From: Roseibium suaedae
GTDB lineage: Bacteria; Pseudomonadota; Alphaproteobacteria; Rhizobiales; Stappiaceae
Direction: 5' to 3'
Assembly (NCBI RefSeq): GCF_900142725.1
Contig: NZ_FRBW01000002.1
Coordinates: 186,001-250,000 of the forward strand
DNA length: 64,000 nucleotides
Below are positions 16,806-25,269 of the stretch, piece by piece; positions within the stretch are counted from its first letter, which is position 1, and each line of letters begins with the position of its first letter. Under the pieces are notes generated by a model that saw only the letters and a list, made by a program, of their open reading frames with translations, was not told the DNA's origin and made no database searches. Position numbers and translations under genes: made by a program.

Positions 16806-17301
16806 CCATGGCCGACAGCGTCGCAAACAGGATGATCGCGGCCCCGGCCAGAACCAGCGCGAACAGGACAGCTCTTGGCAGGCTCCGCCCCCCGGCATCG
16901 ACAGCCGCCTGACTGGCCCCTGAGCTTCGCAGACCAATGAGCGCTGCCAGGAAAAGCAGCGCTCCAAGCAGCGTCCCCAGCCATTCCAGAAGATAAAGCA
17001 AGACGGACATGGGCACCGGGGCAACCGGAAAGATCCCCTGCAGATCCGCCTGATAAACGGCCAGATATCCAAGCCCAGCCAATGCCGCCAGGAAAAAGCC
17101 CTGCCCCCTGGCCCAGGTCCGGTACGAAAGCACCAGACTGCCAAGACCGAGCACGGTCAGAAACAGGTTGAAAGCTCCCAGAACCAGCACCGTGTAGTCA
17201 CTGAAGTCCCGTGTCTCAACCAGACCACCCGGGATCATCAGGGCAAGATTGATGGCTGAGAGCGCCAGCAGCACTGTCAAAATTTGCCGCATGAGGAACA
17301 T
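16795..17301 (-). CDS. Small polytopic membrane protein, unknown
   Basis: A 168-residue hydrophobic protein with about five membrane helices and short loops; no family is recognised. Helices are near residues 5-22, 35-55, 66-80, 93-118 and 140-163. The ATG at 17301 has AGGA five bases upstream; an in-frame ATG eight codons earlier lacks a site. It converges on the glycerate kinase gene and stands alone, so context gives no function. Confidence 0.7.
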   Translation of the reverse strand: MFLMRQILTVLLALSAINLALMIPGGLVETRDFSDYTVLVLGAFNLFLTVLGLGSLVLSYRTWARGQGFFLAALAGLGYLAVYQADLQGIFPVAPVPMSVLLYLLEWLGTLLGALLFLAALIGLRSSGASQAAVDAGGRSLPRAVLFALVLAGAAIILFATLSAMGAA

Positions 17302-17533
17302 CGCTTTCCTGTCCGGTTCAGTCATTTGTTACGGTAACTCCACTCAATTCTTGATAAACCAAACCGAGTAGAATGAACAATAACACGGTATGGGCGTGTA
17401 CTTCGCCTTAGGAGAGGAAAGATGAAAAGCAGCTAGGCAATGCGCCGCATCCGTAAGGTGCTTTTCTCCAATCTGCCAATTCAAGACAGTGAGAAGCAGA
17501 AAAAAACTGGCTGCAAAGCAATTTCATCTGCCA

Positions 17534-18370
17534 TTAATGAAAACTAGCCTGAAAGGATGTTGCCACGAGGGATACATGCGCGTCCAGCGGCGGAAATAAC
17601 TCAAAGGCCTTCGGCTCACGTGCGAAGTTCCAAAGCCGGAAAAGGCTCCACTCCGAACGCCGCTCCTCGGCCACGGCCAGTTCGTTTCGGCTAATGTGGA
17701 AGGGCGTGCGCTCCCAGCCATTCGTCGTCTTCACCTCGATCAGGCGCGGACGGCCATCCGACGAGAAGCTGGCAATATCGTAGCCGGCACCATCTCCCTC
17801 TTCCTCCGAAACCCATTGAATCTTGCGCGCAAGATCAGCGCGACCAGCTGCAATCAGCGAAGCGCGTTCATGAACTAGGACAAGTTCCTCGCCTGCCTGA
17901 CCGAGGGAGCGGTTTCGCTCGTCTCTTGCGGCGACATCAAACTTTCGGGCGATGTGCAGCATCTGCTCCAACTCCTGCGGCGGAGTGTGGTTCGACAACG
18001 TGGGCGGCGGCCCGATCCAGATCGGCTGAGGCTCCGCCAGGCCTGTCAACGATCCCGCAACAGAATGGCGACCGAGCCACGCCGGGTTTAGTGCCACCCA
18101 GCGTGCCACAGCATCCACCAGCGTCATCTGGAAATTGAACGCGGGCTTGTAGCCCGGGATCCAGTCCTCGCCGAGCCCTTTCAGCACGGCGCTGATGTTC
18201 TGGTGCTTGAACTCGACCGATCCCTCGGACCGATCATTCAACAGAGGCAGAAGCCCGCGCCGATGCTCGGCCTTGTTGTAGGGGCGACCAGAGACGTCGT
18301 CGGCCAGCATCGCGAAGTAATCCGCGACGATCAGGTCGTTCTCTTCATCTGTCCAGGCCCCGTTTGACAT
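17534..18370 (-). CDS. DUF3883 nuclease-like protein
   Basis: A 278-residue soluble protein. The C-terminal half carries a DUF3883 core: GYDIASFSSDGRPRLIEVKTT near residues 194-214, whose D...E-V-K spacing matches the PD-(D/E)xK nuclease-like fold, preceded by a helical segment beginning NRSLGQAGEELVL. The N-terminal half (about 1-120) contains a wHTH-like region common in phage- or restriction-associated proteins. Such proteins often accompany defence islands; this one lies alone beside tRNA-Ser, a frequent integration point. No methylase or helicase partner is present. Function is not established. Confidence 0.75.
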   Translation of the reverse strand: MSNGAWTDEENDLIVADYFAMLADDVSGRPYNKAEHRRGLLPLLNDRSEGSVEFKHQNISAVLKGLGEDWIPGYKPAFNFQMTLVDAVARWVALNPAWLGRHSVAGSLTGLAEPQPIWIGPPPTLSNHTPPQELEQMLHIARKFDVAARDERNRSLGQAGEELVLVHERASLIAAGRADLARKIQWVSEEEGDGAGYDIASFSSDGRPRLIEVKTTNGWERTPFHISRNELAVAEERRSEWSLFRLWNFAREPKAFELFPPLDAHVSLVATSFQASFH

Positions 18371-18606
18371 CACGCCAGGCTAAGGGCGGAAACTGCGTTT
18401 GTCATCAGAGACTTCGCGCAAGACGCCCAAGACATACCAACGACCACGCCGCCCGTGTCGCGTCTCCGTCTGCATCGAAACAAACCGAAACCAGCGAAAC
18501 GCAGGCGCAACGCGATCCCGCCAGCTCACTGAATTATATGGGGATTTTGAGTCCGTCTCGCAGGGAGCGAGGGACGGGTGGTCCCTGCAAACCACTTTTG
18601 GCACAT

Positions 18607-18630
18607 AAAAAAAGGCCCCGCGAGGGACCT
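18607..18630 (-). terminator. Terminator of the tRNA-Ser transcript
   Basis: On the minus strand AGGTCCC-TCGC-GGGGCC is followed directly by seven T residues, 25 bases beyond the tRNA 3' end. A textbook Rho-independent terminator. Confidence 0.85.
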
Positions 18631-18654
18631 GTTTTCGGGTTTGCAATGTGCAAG

Positions 18655-18744
18655 TGGCGGAGAGGAAGGGATTCGAACCCTCGAGACGGTTCCCCGTCTA
18701 CTCCCTTAGCAGGGGAGCGCCTTCGACCACTCGGCCACCTCTCC
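18655..18744 (-). tRNA. tRNA-Ser (anticodon GCU)
   Basis: A 90-nt class II tRNA read on the minus strand. Acceptor stem GGAGAGG pairs with CCTCTCC, followed by discriminator G and an encoded CCA (18657-18655). The anticodon loop CTGCTAA sits on a CTCCC/GGGAG stem giving anticodon GCU (Ser, AGC/AGU codons). A long variable arm (AGACGGGGAACCGTCT) and the T-loop GGTTCGAATCC complete the structure. Confidence 0.97.
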
Positions 18745-19343
18745 GGTGGCTTTCGTTTACGCGGCAAAGGACTGTGAATCAAACGTTTTTTCGCCAGCGG
18801 TCTTGGCCTGCCCGGGTTTTCCCGGGAACCCATACGGCCTCGCCCCTTCCCTCAACGATCACGGCTCGCCCTGAAACCAGAAATTGAGAGTTGGCTGAAT
18901 ACAGGGCGCCGAGCAGCATACCGTTCATCGCTTGGCAATGACCGGAGCTCCCCCGCATGAGCTTTCCCGAACTGTGGACAATGAAAGCCCCCTCCCTGAA
19001 ACCAACACGTCAGCCGGCCCCACCTTGCACCTCTCCAGCTGATCTCATGGCTTCCCTTCAACTCGCAATATCGTCGCAGGGGCGCAGAAATCTCGGCAAT
19101 CCTAACGGTTTTGGTATATGATTAAGCTGTTGTCGGGAAAGAGTATCACCCCGCCGGACAACAGGTTCCGTCGTGGTATTCAAAGTCCGGAAGAAGAGGC
19201 CCTGCCTTTGAAAGTCATCCGGACGATCGCTTGCATTCTGTGTTTCTTGCACAGGATCACATGGAACCACGCCGAGCAGAACCGGTCCAAGATCCGGTTC
19301 CAAATGAAAATTTAATGTGCACAAGCTTTGCGAGAATCGTAAG
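18745..19343. other. Gene-poor 600-base interval
   Basis: No reading frame with a ribosome-binding site and protein-like composition was found on either strand, and no strong hairpin with U-run. The last 200 bases are AT-richer and presumably hold the promoter of the three-gene operon that follows; the front part holds the promoter of tRNA-Ser on the minus strand. Confidence 0.5.
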
Positions 19344-19592
19344 ATGGATGCAATTCAACCTCTACTTACGGAATCCGGGACATTGGACCATTACGTTTCA
19401 CAGCTGGTCGGGCGGTACAACAAGCCTGGCGGGAAGAGTGCGGCTGATTTCAGCAGCGATGACAGCCTGATCGGCGACCTGCGCAAGGAACTCGATTTGA
19501 TCGTACGCCAGCAGGCCGCGAATTTTCATATCAAGGCTTTCACGGCAGTTGCCCTGCGTGCCTTCTGGATCTTGCGAGGCAAGGCAGCATGA
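19344..19592 (+). CDS. Small protein of unknown function
   Basis: An 82-residue protein starting MDAIQPLLTESG. It is mixed helical, weakly basic, without membrane segments or a recognised domain. It is the first of three tightly packed genes; its stop overlaps the next start (ATGA). The tight coupling argues that it is real. The ATG at 19344 has only a weak GTAAG upstream; an in-frame start nine codons earlier is less likely. Confidence 0.6.
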   Translation: MDAIQPLLTESGTLDHYVSQLVGRYNKPGGKSAADFSSDDSLIGDLRKELDLIVRQQAANFHIKAFTAVALRAFWILRGKAA

Positions 19593-19801
19593 CCGAACTT
19601 CAGGCCTTCATCAGCCGCGAGACCGAGTTCTACGCGGATTATTTCGCCGAAGGCGGATCGCTCGTTTTCTCATCCTTCCTGGATGCGGTTCTGTCCGGCT
19701 ATGAGGACAAGATTCACGTAAGTGATTTTACGGATGACGAGCGGGACGAAATCCTGCTGAATGCCCTTCGCATGATGCAGATGATGGAAGTGGCCGTGTA
19801 A
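19589..19801 (+). CDS. Small acidic protein of unknown function
   Basis: A 70-residue acidic protein rich in Asp/Glu and aromatic residues, with a Met-rich end (ALRMMQMMEV). No domain recognised. It starts inside the stop of the preceding gene and its own stop shares one base with the next start (TAATG), so all three are translationally coupled. The acidic character suggests a protein-binding or regulatory role, which is inference only. Confidence 0.6.
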   Translation: MTELQAFISRETEFYADYFAEGGSLVFSSFLDAVLSGYEDKIHVSDFTDDERDEILLNALRMMQMMEVAV

Positions 19802-20310
19802 TGCTCATCCGCCCTATCGATCCGGCAAACATGAAAGGTTTGGCCGGGCGGCGCATCGAAGACCTGTCCAGGTTTCTGGACCACAGCAGCGGCCTGTTCC
19901 GGGCCGATATTCCTGACTTTGCCTCCGCAGTCCTCCTGTCTGCCAATGCCAATGGAGACCGGATCCCTGACATTGGCTATGTCGGCGCGCAGAGCTATGT
20001 GAAAAAGCTGCTCGAAGGCAACAGCAACGTGGATTTTGCCAGCAAGGTCCGGGCTCAGGACAGCGAGTTCGACCGGGCCGCCGCAGCAGGCTTTGCCATT
20101 GCAGCAGAAGGGCATCCGGTCTGTGAACTGGTGGAAACGGAAGTCTCCCTGCCCGGCTTCCGCAACCGGATCGCCATCAGCTATTACCGGCTCATCTGTC
20201 CGATGAATTTTGCCGGCAAGCGCCTGCTGATCAATCTGTCTCTTCCGACACCGTATTGCCCGATATCACGTCAACCTGAGCGTGATAAAGGATATCTTGT
20301 GCTGAATTGA
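19801..20310 (+). CDS. Unknown protein, possibly PAS-like sensor fold
   Basis: A 169-residue soluble protein. The region from about residue 85 has alternating hydrophobic strands ending in YYRLICPMNFAGKRLLINLS, which recalls the last two strands of single-domain PAS proteins common in alphaproteobacteria; this is a weak resemblance, not an assignment. Third gene of a coupled operon. Its last 80 bases overlap the 3' end of the gene on the opposite strand, an unusual convergent overlap in a genome with loose intergenic spacing. Confidence 0.6.
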   Translation: MLIRPIDPANMKGLAGRRIEDLSRFLDHSSGLFRADIPDFASAVLLSANANGDRIPDIGYVGAQSYVKKLLEGNSNVDFASKVRAQDSEFDRAAAAGFAIAAEGHPVCELVETEVSLPGFRNRIAISYYRLICPMNFAGKRLLINLSLPTPYCPISRQPERDKGYLVLN

Positions 20311-20944
20311 ACAGGAACACATCGTCCTGACGGCGGCCCGGGGGAATGTTGATCCACTTGGTCGCGAAGGGATAGATGTGCGCCATGGAATAGCACCAGC
20401 CAAGCCCCTTGGAGACATGGTCGGCCTTGGCAAGGGCAACAGATGCCTGAAGATCCGGCCAGGACAACAGCGACAGATAGAGATTCATCCTGGCCAGAAG
20501 CGTCATCCGCCGCAGGGAATTGCGCCCGCGATAGGTCAGCGAGTTGAACGCATCGCCATTGTAAATCACCCGCCCCTTGATGGTTGTCATCGGAGGACAG
20601 GTCCAGCTGGTGTCGATGGGATAATCCTCGCCATAGACCCGCCGCAGCTGGGCGCGGTGAAAATCCAGATAAGACAGATTACCCGTATCGAACACCTGGC
20701 TGCAGCAGAAGGTAGCAGGATCGCCATCGATTTCGGCAATGTGACAGAAGCCATTGTGGCCAGTGAAATCAAAGAACTTGGCTTGGAAGAAGGGCGTGAC
20801 CTCCTTGCCCCGGTCTGACAGGATTTCCGCCACACGTGAAAAGTCGTGAATCACACCAACCCGGCATCCCTGTCCCTCCAGCTGCGCCATGCAGCGCGCA
20901 TAGGCAATGGACAGATCTGCTATTTCCTTTGGCCCTAGGTTCAC
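20231..20944 (-). CDS. Unknown protein converging on the preceding operon
   Basis: A 237-residue protein with no recognised family. It has several aromatic clusters (for example SWTCPPMT, GLGWCYSMAHIYPF) and Cys pairs, no signal peptide and no clear membrane helix. The GTG start at 20944 is preceded by AGGGGG at four bases and by AGGAAGG further up; a TTG seven codons earlier is the alternative. It overlaps the neighbouring gene tail-to-tail by 80 bases. Length and codon quality across the whole frame support a real gene. Confidence 0.6.
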   Translation of the reverse strand: MNLGPKEIADLSIAYARCMAQLEGQGCRVGVIHDFSRVAEILSDRGKEVTPFFQAKFFDFTGHNGFCHIAEIDGDPATFCCSQVFDTGNLSYLDFHRAQLRRVYGEDYPIDTSWTCPPMTTIKGRVIYNGDAFNSLTYRGRNSLRRMTLLARMNLYLSLLSWPDLQASVALAKADHVSKGLGWCYSMAHIYPFATKWINIPPGRRQDDVFLFNSAQDILYHAQVDVISGNTVSEETD

Positions 20945-21256
20945 GGTGCCCCCTACCTTCCTCAAATTTTTCCGCTGCCGGTTCCCTGCCGGTCGTTGCC
21001 GCTAGACTGTTGTTTTTAACAGGGATGCTCCTACCGAATTGGTAAGATCCCAGGAAAGTCAGCAGCTTCTGGCTGCAGGCTGCAATTTCAAACATAGAGC
21101 AAGTTTCATACAGGGCCGGAAAACAAGATCCCGGCTGATCCCGTTCCGACAGCAAGATCCAGACAGCTGAATCTGGCGATCGTGGTCAAGGAGGACCGAA
21201 AGCTGAATACTGTGCAGAGAGTCTATCAGACCCATCTGGTAAGCAGGAGAAAGCCA
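20945..21256. other. Intergenic region with a TACC-N5-GGTA element
   Basis: No gene seen. It holds the presumed promoter of the leftward gene, and a small inverted repeat TACCGAATTGGTA at 21032-21044. A similar element lies at 21942-21953. Confidence 0.4.
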
Positions 21257-21496
21257 TTAGGCGGCACGATTGTGTACCTCACGAAAAGGCCAGGCACTTT
21301 TCAGCAGATGGACCGCGCACAGCGCGAGCAGTAACAAGATAATTGGCCACGGCAAATCATCCGCCAGACCCGAGTAAAAAAATATCAATTTATCAATGTC
21401 TTGAGCCGCAGACAAAAAGCCTGCCGGCTCAATCAAAGGGGCCGGAAGAAGATCTGAATTTTCCTCCGGAACGGGACGCGGCCCCAACGGCCGCAC
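21257..21496 (-). CDS. Possible small single-pass membrane protein
   Basis: A 79-residue frame starting with GTG at 21496, twelve bases after the stop of the Sel1-like gene. It contains one clear membrane helix (LPWPIILLLLALCAVHLL, about 49-66) and a short basic tail. No ribosome-binding site is evident and no family is recognised, so it may be a chance frame or a remnant. Confidence 0.3.
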   Translation of the reverse strand: MRPLGPRPVPEENSDLLPAPLIEPAGFLSAAQDIDKLIFFYSGLADDLPWPIILLLLALCAVHLLKSAWPFREVHNRAA

Positions 21497-21508
21497 TTGC
21501 GCCCATCT

Positions 21509-21778
21509 TCAATGGGTGGACAGCCATTCGCGGGCGCTGCGCTGTGCTTCGGCAATGTCCTCGCGGGTCATTTCGCCGGAGATTTCCTTGCGATGCAGAA
21601 CCGCTTCCCGGTTGCCCTTGAGCGCGGCAATGTTGAACCACTTGTGCGCGCTGACGAGATCGGTGGCACCAAACCGTCCGGAAGCCGAGTCCAGACCCAT
21701 CTGAAACAGAATGTCTGCGGTTGCGGTCTGGCCGCCCAAAATGGCCATGTCGGCCTGCTGAATGTCAAAACGAGCCAT
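21509..21778 (-). CDS. Sel1-repeat-like small protein
   Basis: An 89-residue protein. The segment DLVSAHKWFNIAALKGNREA (about 52-71) matches the Sel1-like repeat, an alpha-helical tetratricopeptide relative used for protein contacts; only about one and a half repeats fit. Start ATG at 21778 follows GGGAGAG; the upstream in-frame ATG twelve codons earlier lacks a site. It has no signal peptide, so it is probably cytoplasmic. Similar short Sel1-type proteins are widespread in alphaproteobacteria with unknown roles. Confidence 0.75.
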   Translation of the reverse strand: MARFDIQQADMAILGGQTATADILFQMGLDSASGRFGATDLVSAHKWFNIAALKGNREAVLHRKEISGEMTREDIAEAQRSAREWLSTH

Positions 21779-22199
21779 CTTGCTCTCCCTGTTATCCTTG
21801 ATGCGAAACTTCATCCCGAAACGCGAATTTCCCTGGATGACGCTGCGTTTCTTGAGGTTGATCTTGGGATGAGCGGTTAAAAGTGCCGTTAAAATTTAAA
21901 ATGAACAGCAAGCAAACAAAGACGTAATGAGAGTTTAATTTTACCTATCGGTAAGCATGGATTTTCCGAAATCTCAATTCTTTCAGTTGCTTTCAAATCA
22001 AATCTCAAACGCCATCTAAAGAATTTGCTTACCCTGTTTCGCATTCCTTTCGCCTGCGGCTCTTTTGTTCTCAAGATCAGCGACTTCTTCAATTCCACCC
22101 CGGCGTCAGTTCCCCGCCGATGGGAAGGCTTCCAAGCGGCCTGCTTTGCAGTTAGATTACGTTTCCGTAAACGGAAACGCCTTTCAGAGGTCGCTTAAA
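21779..22199. other. AT-rich intergenic region before the DUF2147 genes
   Basis: No gene found. It is notably AT-rich between 21870 and 22060 and contains TTACCTATCGGTAA (21941-21954). Promoters for the leftward Sel1-like gene and the rightward DUF2147 gene are expected here. A second palindromic spot is ACGTTTCCGTAAACGGAAACG (about 22158-22178), close to the DUF2147 start. Confidence 0.45.
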
Positions 22200-22622
22200 A
22201 TGACAAGAACACGACTGCCTTTCCTCGCCCTCGCCGCATTCCTCGCCTCCGCGGGAGTTCATTCTGCACAAGCCGCGGATGCCACGGGAGAATGGATCCG
22301 CCCGTCCGGCGCCTCCAAGATCAAGATCCTCAGCTGCGGCAAGGCCCTGTGCGGCAGCCTGAGCTGGCTGCGCGAGCCGCGCAACGACACAGAGAACCCG
22401 GATCCGGCAAAACGGACCAAGCCCCTGCTCGGAACCCAGATCATCCAGTCCATGGTGCCGACCGGCAAGGACGCCCAGTGGAAGGGCAAGGTCTATAACG
22501 CGGAAGATGGCAAGACCTACACCGGCTTCATTTCCATGCCCTCCGACGACAAGCTCAAGCTGGAGGGCTGCGTCATGGGCGGCCTGATCTGCAAGGGCGA
22601 GACCTGGACCCGGGTCAAGTGA
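22200..22622 (+). CDS. DUF2147 periplasmic protein
   Basis: A 140-residue exported protein. A signal peptide ends in HSAQAADA near residue 25. The mature part starts ATGEWIRPSG, then CGKALCGSLSWL, and closes with LEGCVMGGLICKGETWTRV: the lipocalin-like DUF2147 pattern with conserved Trp, the CG...LCG pair and the C-terminal G-C...C...W motif. Its closest relative in the window is the next gene, a tandem paralogue. The function of the family is not established; small-molecule or lipid binding in the periplasm is only suggested by fold. Confidence 0.85.
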   Translation: MTRTRLPFLALAAFLASAGVHSAQAADATGEWIRPSGASKIKILSCGKALCGSLSWLREPRNDTENPDPAKRTKPLLGTQIIQSMVPTGKDAQWKGKVYNAEDGKTYTGFISMPSDDKLKLEGCVMGGLICKGETWTRVK

Positions 22623-22756
22623 CCCTGTGAACCCTGACGATACCTTCTCCCGGGCTAGTGCAGAGGTCCGGGAGAATTCTTTCACGACTGGAAGGTCATG
22701 ACTTTGCCTTGAACGCTGCGTTAGATGACCTCCTCTGTCATCAGCGGAAAGCAGGC

Positions 22757-23239
22757 ATGTTCAAGAAAACGTCTTCTCGTATGGGGTCATACCTCACGGC
22801 GGCCTGTATGGCCCCTGGCCTTGCTCTGGCTGCGTCTCTGGCCGCCTCTCTGGCTGGAACTCAGGCCGCCAGCGCTGCGGATATTCTCGGTCACTGGAAG
22901 ACCCCGGCAGGCGCGGTGGTGCACATCACATCCTGCGGCAAGACCCTGTGCGGCAAGTTGACCGACTTCACCCCGCTTCCCGGATACACCAGGGAAAGCG
23001 CGACAGACGTGAACCACAAGGATGTGTCCAAGCGGGGCCGCAAACTGCTCGGACTTGAAGTCGTCTGGGGCGTGACAAAAAGTGGACAGACTTGGGCCGG
23101 CCGGGTCTATGACCCCCGCCGGGGCTTCAGCGCACCGGCAACTCTCAAGCTCACCAGCCAGAACAGCATGAATGTCAAAGGCTGTGTGAAGATGGTCTTC
23201 AACATCTGCGAAGACGAAACCTGGCAGCGCCTGCGCTGA
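22757..23239 (+). CDS. DUF2147 periplasmic protein, second copy
   Basis: A 160-residue exported paralogue of the preceding gene. A longer signal peptide (to about residue 41, ending QAASA) precedes DILGHWKTPAGAV, CGKTLCGKL and the C-terminal VKGCVKMVFNICEDETW block. The ATG at 22757 has GGAAAG upstream; a longer open frame begins 33 codons earlier but has no export-signal logic. The 134-base gap from copy one and clear divergence suggest an old duplication. It is followed by a 128-bp palindromic repeat. Confidence 0.85.
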   Translation: MFKKTSSRMGSYLTAACMAPGLALAASLAASLAGTQAASAADILGHWKTPAGAVVHITSCGKTLCGKLTDFTPLPGYTRESATDVNHKDVSKRGRKLLGLEVVWGVTKSGQTWAGRVYDPRRGFSAPATLKLTSQNSMNVKGCVKMVFNICEDETWQRLR

Positions 23240-23332
23240 TCCAGGGGCTTTCAATCCCAGAAGCAAAAGACCGGATCCCAGACTTTGCTGAGACCCGGCC
23301 AGACTGCTGACAAAGGCATCAGCCTCTCGATT

Positions 23333-23460
23333 GTCATCCCGGCCAAGCGAAGCTCGAGCCGGGACCGGTGAGCCAAAAGCTCATCGAATTCAAGCCGTTG
23401 AAAGCTGATAGGTCTGGGCTCACCGATCCCGCATCTTCGCTTCGCTGCGCGCGGGATGAC
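23333..23460 (+). repeat. 128-bp palindromic intergenic repeat, copy A
   Basis: Bounded by GTCATCCC and GGGATGAC. The outer 40 bases on each side form imperfect hairpins around CGGCCAAGCGAAGC and GCTTCGCTGCGCGCGGG. The same 128-bp unit, inverted and differing mostly in its centre, occurs at 26122-26249. It sits between a DUF2147 gene and the GST gene and could act as a convergent terminator or structural repeat. Confidence 0.8.
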
Positions 23461-23555
23461 GAAAGGATGGGTTTGGTATCAAACTGACCGGATCTCAGAC
23501 TGTGCCCGGACCCGGTCTTTTTTGTACGTGTTCCCGCCTTCATCGGCGGGTGGTG

Positions 23556-24269
23556 TTAGCGGGCACGTTGGCCGAAGAGCACCTTCTGGGCGTCCTTGTC
23601 GTCCTGAAGTGCGCTCTTGGCCCGCTCTTCGCTGCCAACCGAGAGACCACGGGCAAAGGCAGGACGGGCTTCGATCCGAGCCTTCCAGGCCTTCACATTC
23701 GGGAATTCCTCAAGGTCCATGCCCTGACGTTCCCAGCCCTGTGCCCAGCCGATCATGGCCATGTCGGCGATCGTGTATTCACCGGCGGCTACATAATCCC
23801 TGCCCTCGAGGCGCTTGTTCAGCACCCCATAGAGACGATGGGTCTCGTTGAGATAGCGGTCCATGGCGTAAGGGATCTTTTCCGGCGCGTAGATACGGAA
23901 ATGGTGGTTCTGGCCCAGCATCGGGCCAAAGCCGCCCATCTGCCACATCAGCCATTCCTCGGTTTCAACGCGCTTGCGCTCATCCGCCGGATAGAACTTG
24001 CCGAACTTGCGGCCGAGATACTGCAGGATCGCACCGGACTCGAACACGGTGATCGGCTGGCCGTCCGGCCCTTCCGGATCAATGATCGCCGGCATGCGGT
24101 TGTTGGGGGAGAAAGCCAGGAACTCGGGGGCAAACTGATCGCCCTTGCCGATGTTGATCAGCTTCACCTCATAGGGAACACCAAGCTCTTCGAGCATGAT
24201 GGAAATCTTCCAGCCATTGGGCGTCGGCCAGTAGTAAAGCTCAATCGGTTTGGTCTGCGTCACGGACAT
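23556..24269 (-). CDS. Glutathione S-transferase, YfcG/YghU-like
   Basis: A 237-residue GST. The N-terminal thioredoxin-like domain shows WPTPNGWKI (about 15-23), with the Asn region used by YfcG-type enzymes for disulphide-bond oxidoreduction, then RMPAI with the cis-Pro and the glutathione-gripping FESGAILQYL. The helical C-domain carries YTIADMAMIGW near 165. Start ATG at 24269 follows GGGAGAG; 33 upstream codons are open but look non-coding. Monocistronic. The YfcG-like assignment (glutathione-dependent disulphide reductase activity) follows from the first-domain motif. Confidence 0.88.
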   Translation of the reverse strand: MSVTQTKPIELYYWPTPNGWKISIMLEELGVPYEVKLINIGKGDQFAPEFLAFSPNNRMPAIIDPEGPDGQPITVFESGAILQYLGRKFGKFYPADERKRVETEEWLMWQMGGFGPMLGQNHHFRIYAPEKIPYAMDRYLNETHRLYGVLNKRLEGRDYVAAGEYTIADMAMIGWAQGWERQGMDLEEFPNVKAWKARIEARPAFARGLSVGSEERAKSALQDDKDAQKVLFGQRAR

Positions 24270-24399
24270 CGGAAGCTCTCCCGGAAATATGGCAGGGGCG
24301 CCAGGACGTGCCCCGGCGATGCAAGTGGATTTAGGACTGCCCAGTCCGGATTTCAAGAAGAGGCCCAACAGACAAGTCTGATGGTACTTCCGGGTGACC

Positions 24400-24861
24400 T
24401 CAGATCAGCTTTTTCTTGAAGCCGAAATGGCTCTGGGCATAGCCCAGCCGGTCGTAGAAGCGATGCGCGTCCACCCGCACCTTGTTCGAAGTGAGCTGGA
24501 TCAGGGCAGCCCCGGCCTCCCGCGCGATTGCCTCCGCATGAGCCATCATCTGCGCGCCAATGCCCTTGCTGCGCTGGTCGGAACGCACATGCACGCTTTC
24601 CAGTTCCACCCGGGGCCTGCCCTGAAAAGCAAGGCCCCGGATGAGCAAATAGGTATAGGTGCCAATCACCTGCCCTTCCTCGTTCAACGCCACATAGATG
24701 GTCACGTCCGGGCAGGCCCTGATCTCTTCAAAGGCCTTTCGATAGACCTCCGGATCCGTGCTTTCCTCGGCAGCCCGCCCCCCGACGGCTCCCGCGATGG
24801 AAATCGCGAGCACTTCGGCAAGATGATGGGACTGGGCAGGTTCGATGCGGATCGCGGTCAT
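24400..24861 (-). CDS. GNAT-family N-acetyltransferase
   Basis: A 153-residue acetyltransferase. The acetyl-CoA binding loop is RSDQRSKGIGAQMM (about 96-109), with the R-x-x-G-x-G/A core; VELESVHV precedes it and FYDRLGY follows near 138, the full GNAT layout. The ATG at 24861 gives a compact single-domain protein. Substrate unknown. Confidence 0.85.
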   Translation of the reverse strand: MTAIRIEPAQSHHLAEVLAISIAGAVGGRAAEESTDPEVYRKAFEEIRACPDVTIYVALNEEGQVIGTYTYLLIRGLAFQGRPRVELESVHVRSDQRSKGIGAQMMAHAEAIAREAGAALIQLTSNKVRVDAHRFYDRLGYAQSHFGFKKKLI

Positions 24862-25011
24862 GAAGAGTGCTTTCGAGAAGGATGTTTGGTGAGCCGTCTC
24901 AACTCCTATCACTTCACTGCGTCATGCCAAGCAGGAAGGCAAATGATTTTGGCAAAACAAAAAACCGCCCAAAGGCCTGCGCGAGGTCACTCCGACAGCG
25001 CATTGTGAAAC

Positions 25012-25028
25012 GTATATGAATCATATAC
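25012..25028. promoter_or_regulatory. 17-bp palindrome upstream of the ParD-like gene
   Basis: GTATATGA-A-TCATATAC is a perfect inverted repeat with a one-base centre, ending 33 bases before the ParD-like start and overlapping the likely -10 region. Ribbon-helix-helix antitoxins usually repress their own promoter through such sites. Confidence 0.6.
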
Positions 25029-25061
25029 AAACCACCTACACACCAGACATCAGGAGCATTC

Positions 25062-25268
25062 ATGGGTATCGTGAAGATCGGCGAGGAACTGCACGAAGAG
25101 ATCCGCAAGGCCAGCACCGTGATGTGCCGTTCCATTAATGCGCAGGCGGAGTTCTGGATGAAGATCGGTATGCTGGCCGAAGCCAACCCGACAGTGCCGT
25201 TCAACGAGATCATCAGGCGGCAGCTGGAAGCAGCCGATGTGCAGACAGACACGGTGGCGGCTGCCTGA
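25062..25268 (+). CDS. ParD-like ribbon-helix-helix protein
   Basis: A 68-residue protein. GIVKIGEELHEEIRKAS matches the DNA-contacting strand and first helix of ParD-like (PF11903-type) ribbon-helix-helix proteins, followed by RSINAQAEFWMKIGMLAEANP and a short tail. Normally such proteins are antitoxins, but the next gene, one base downstream, is a methionine aminopeptidase rather than a ParE-type toxin. A 17-bp palindrome lies in its promoter, suggesting autorepression of both genes. Confidence 0.85.
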   Translation: MGIVKIGEELHEEIRKASTVMCRSINAQAEFWMKIGMLAEANPTVPFNEIIRRQLEAADVQTDTVAAA

Positions 25269-25269
25269 G

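Noticed and set aside
21032-21954. Paired TACC-N4/5-GGTA elements as a lux-box-like regulon
   Set aside because: Four-base arms occur by chance, and no LuxR or LuxI gene is present.
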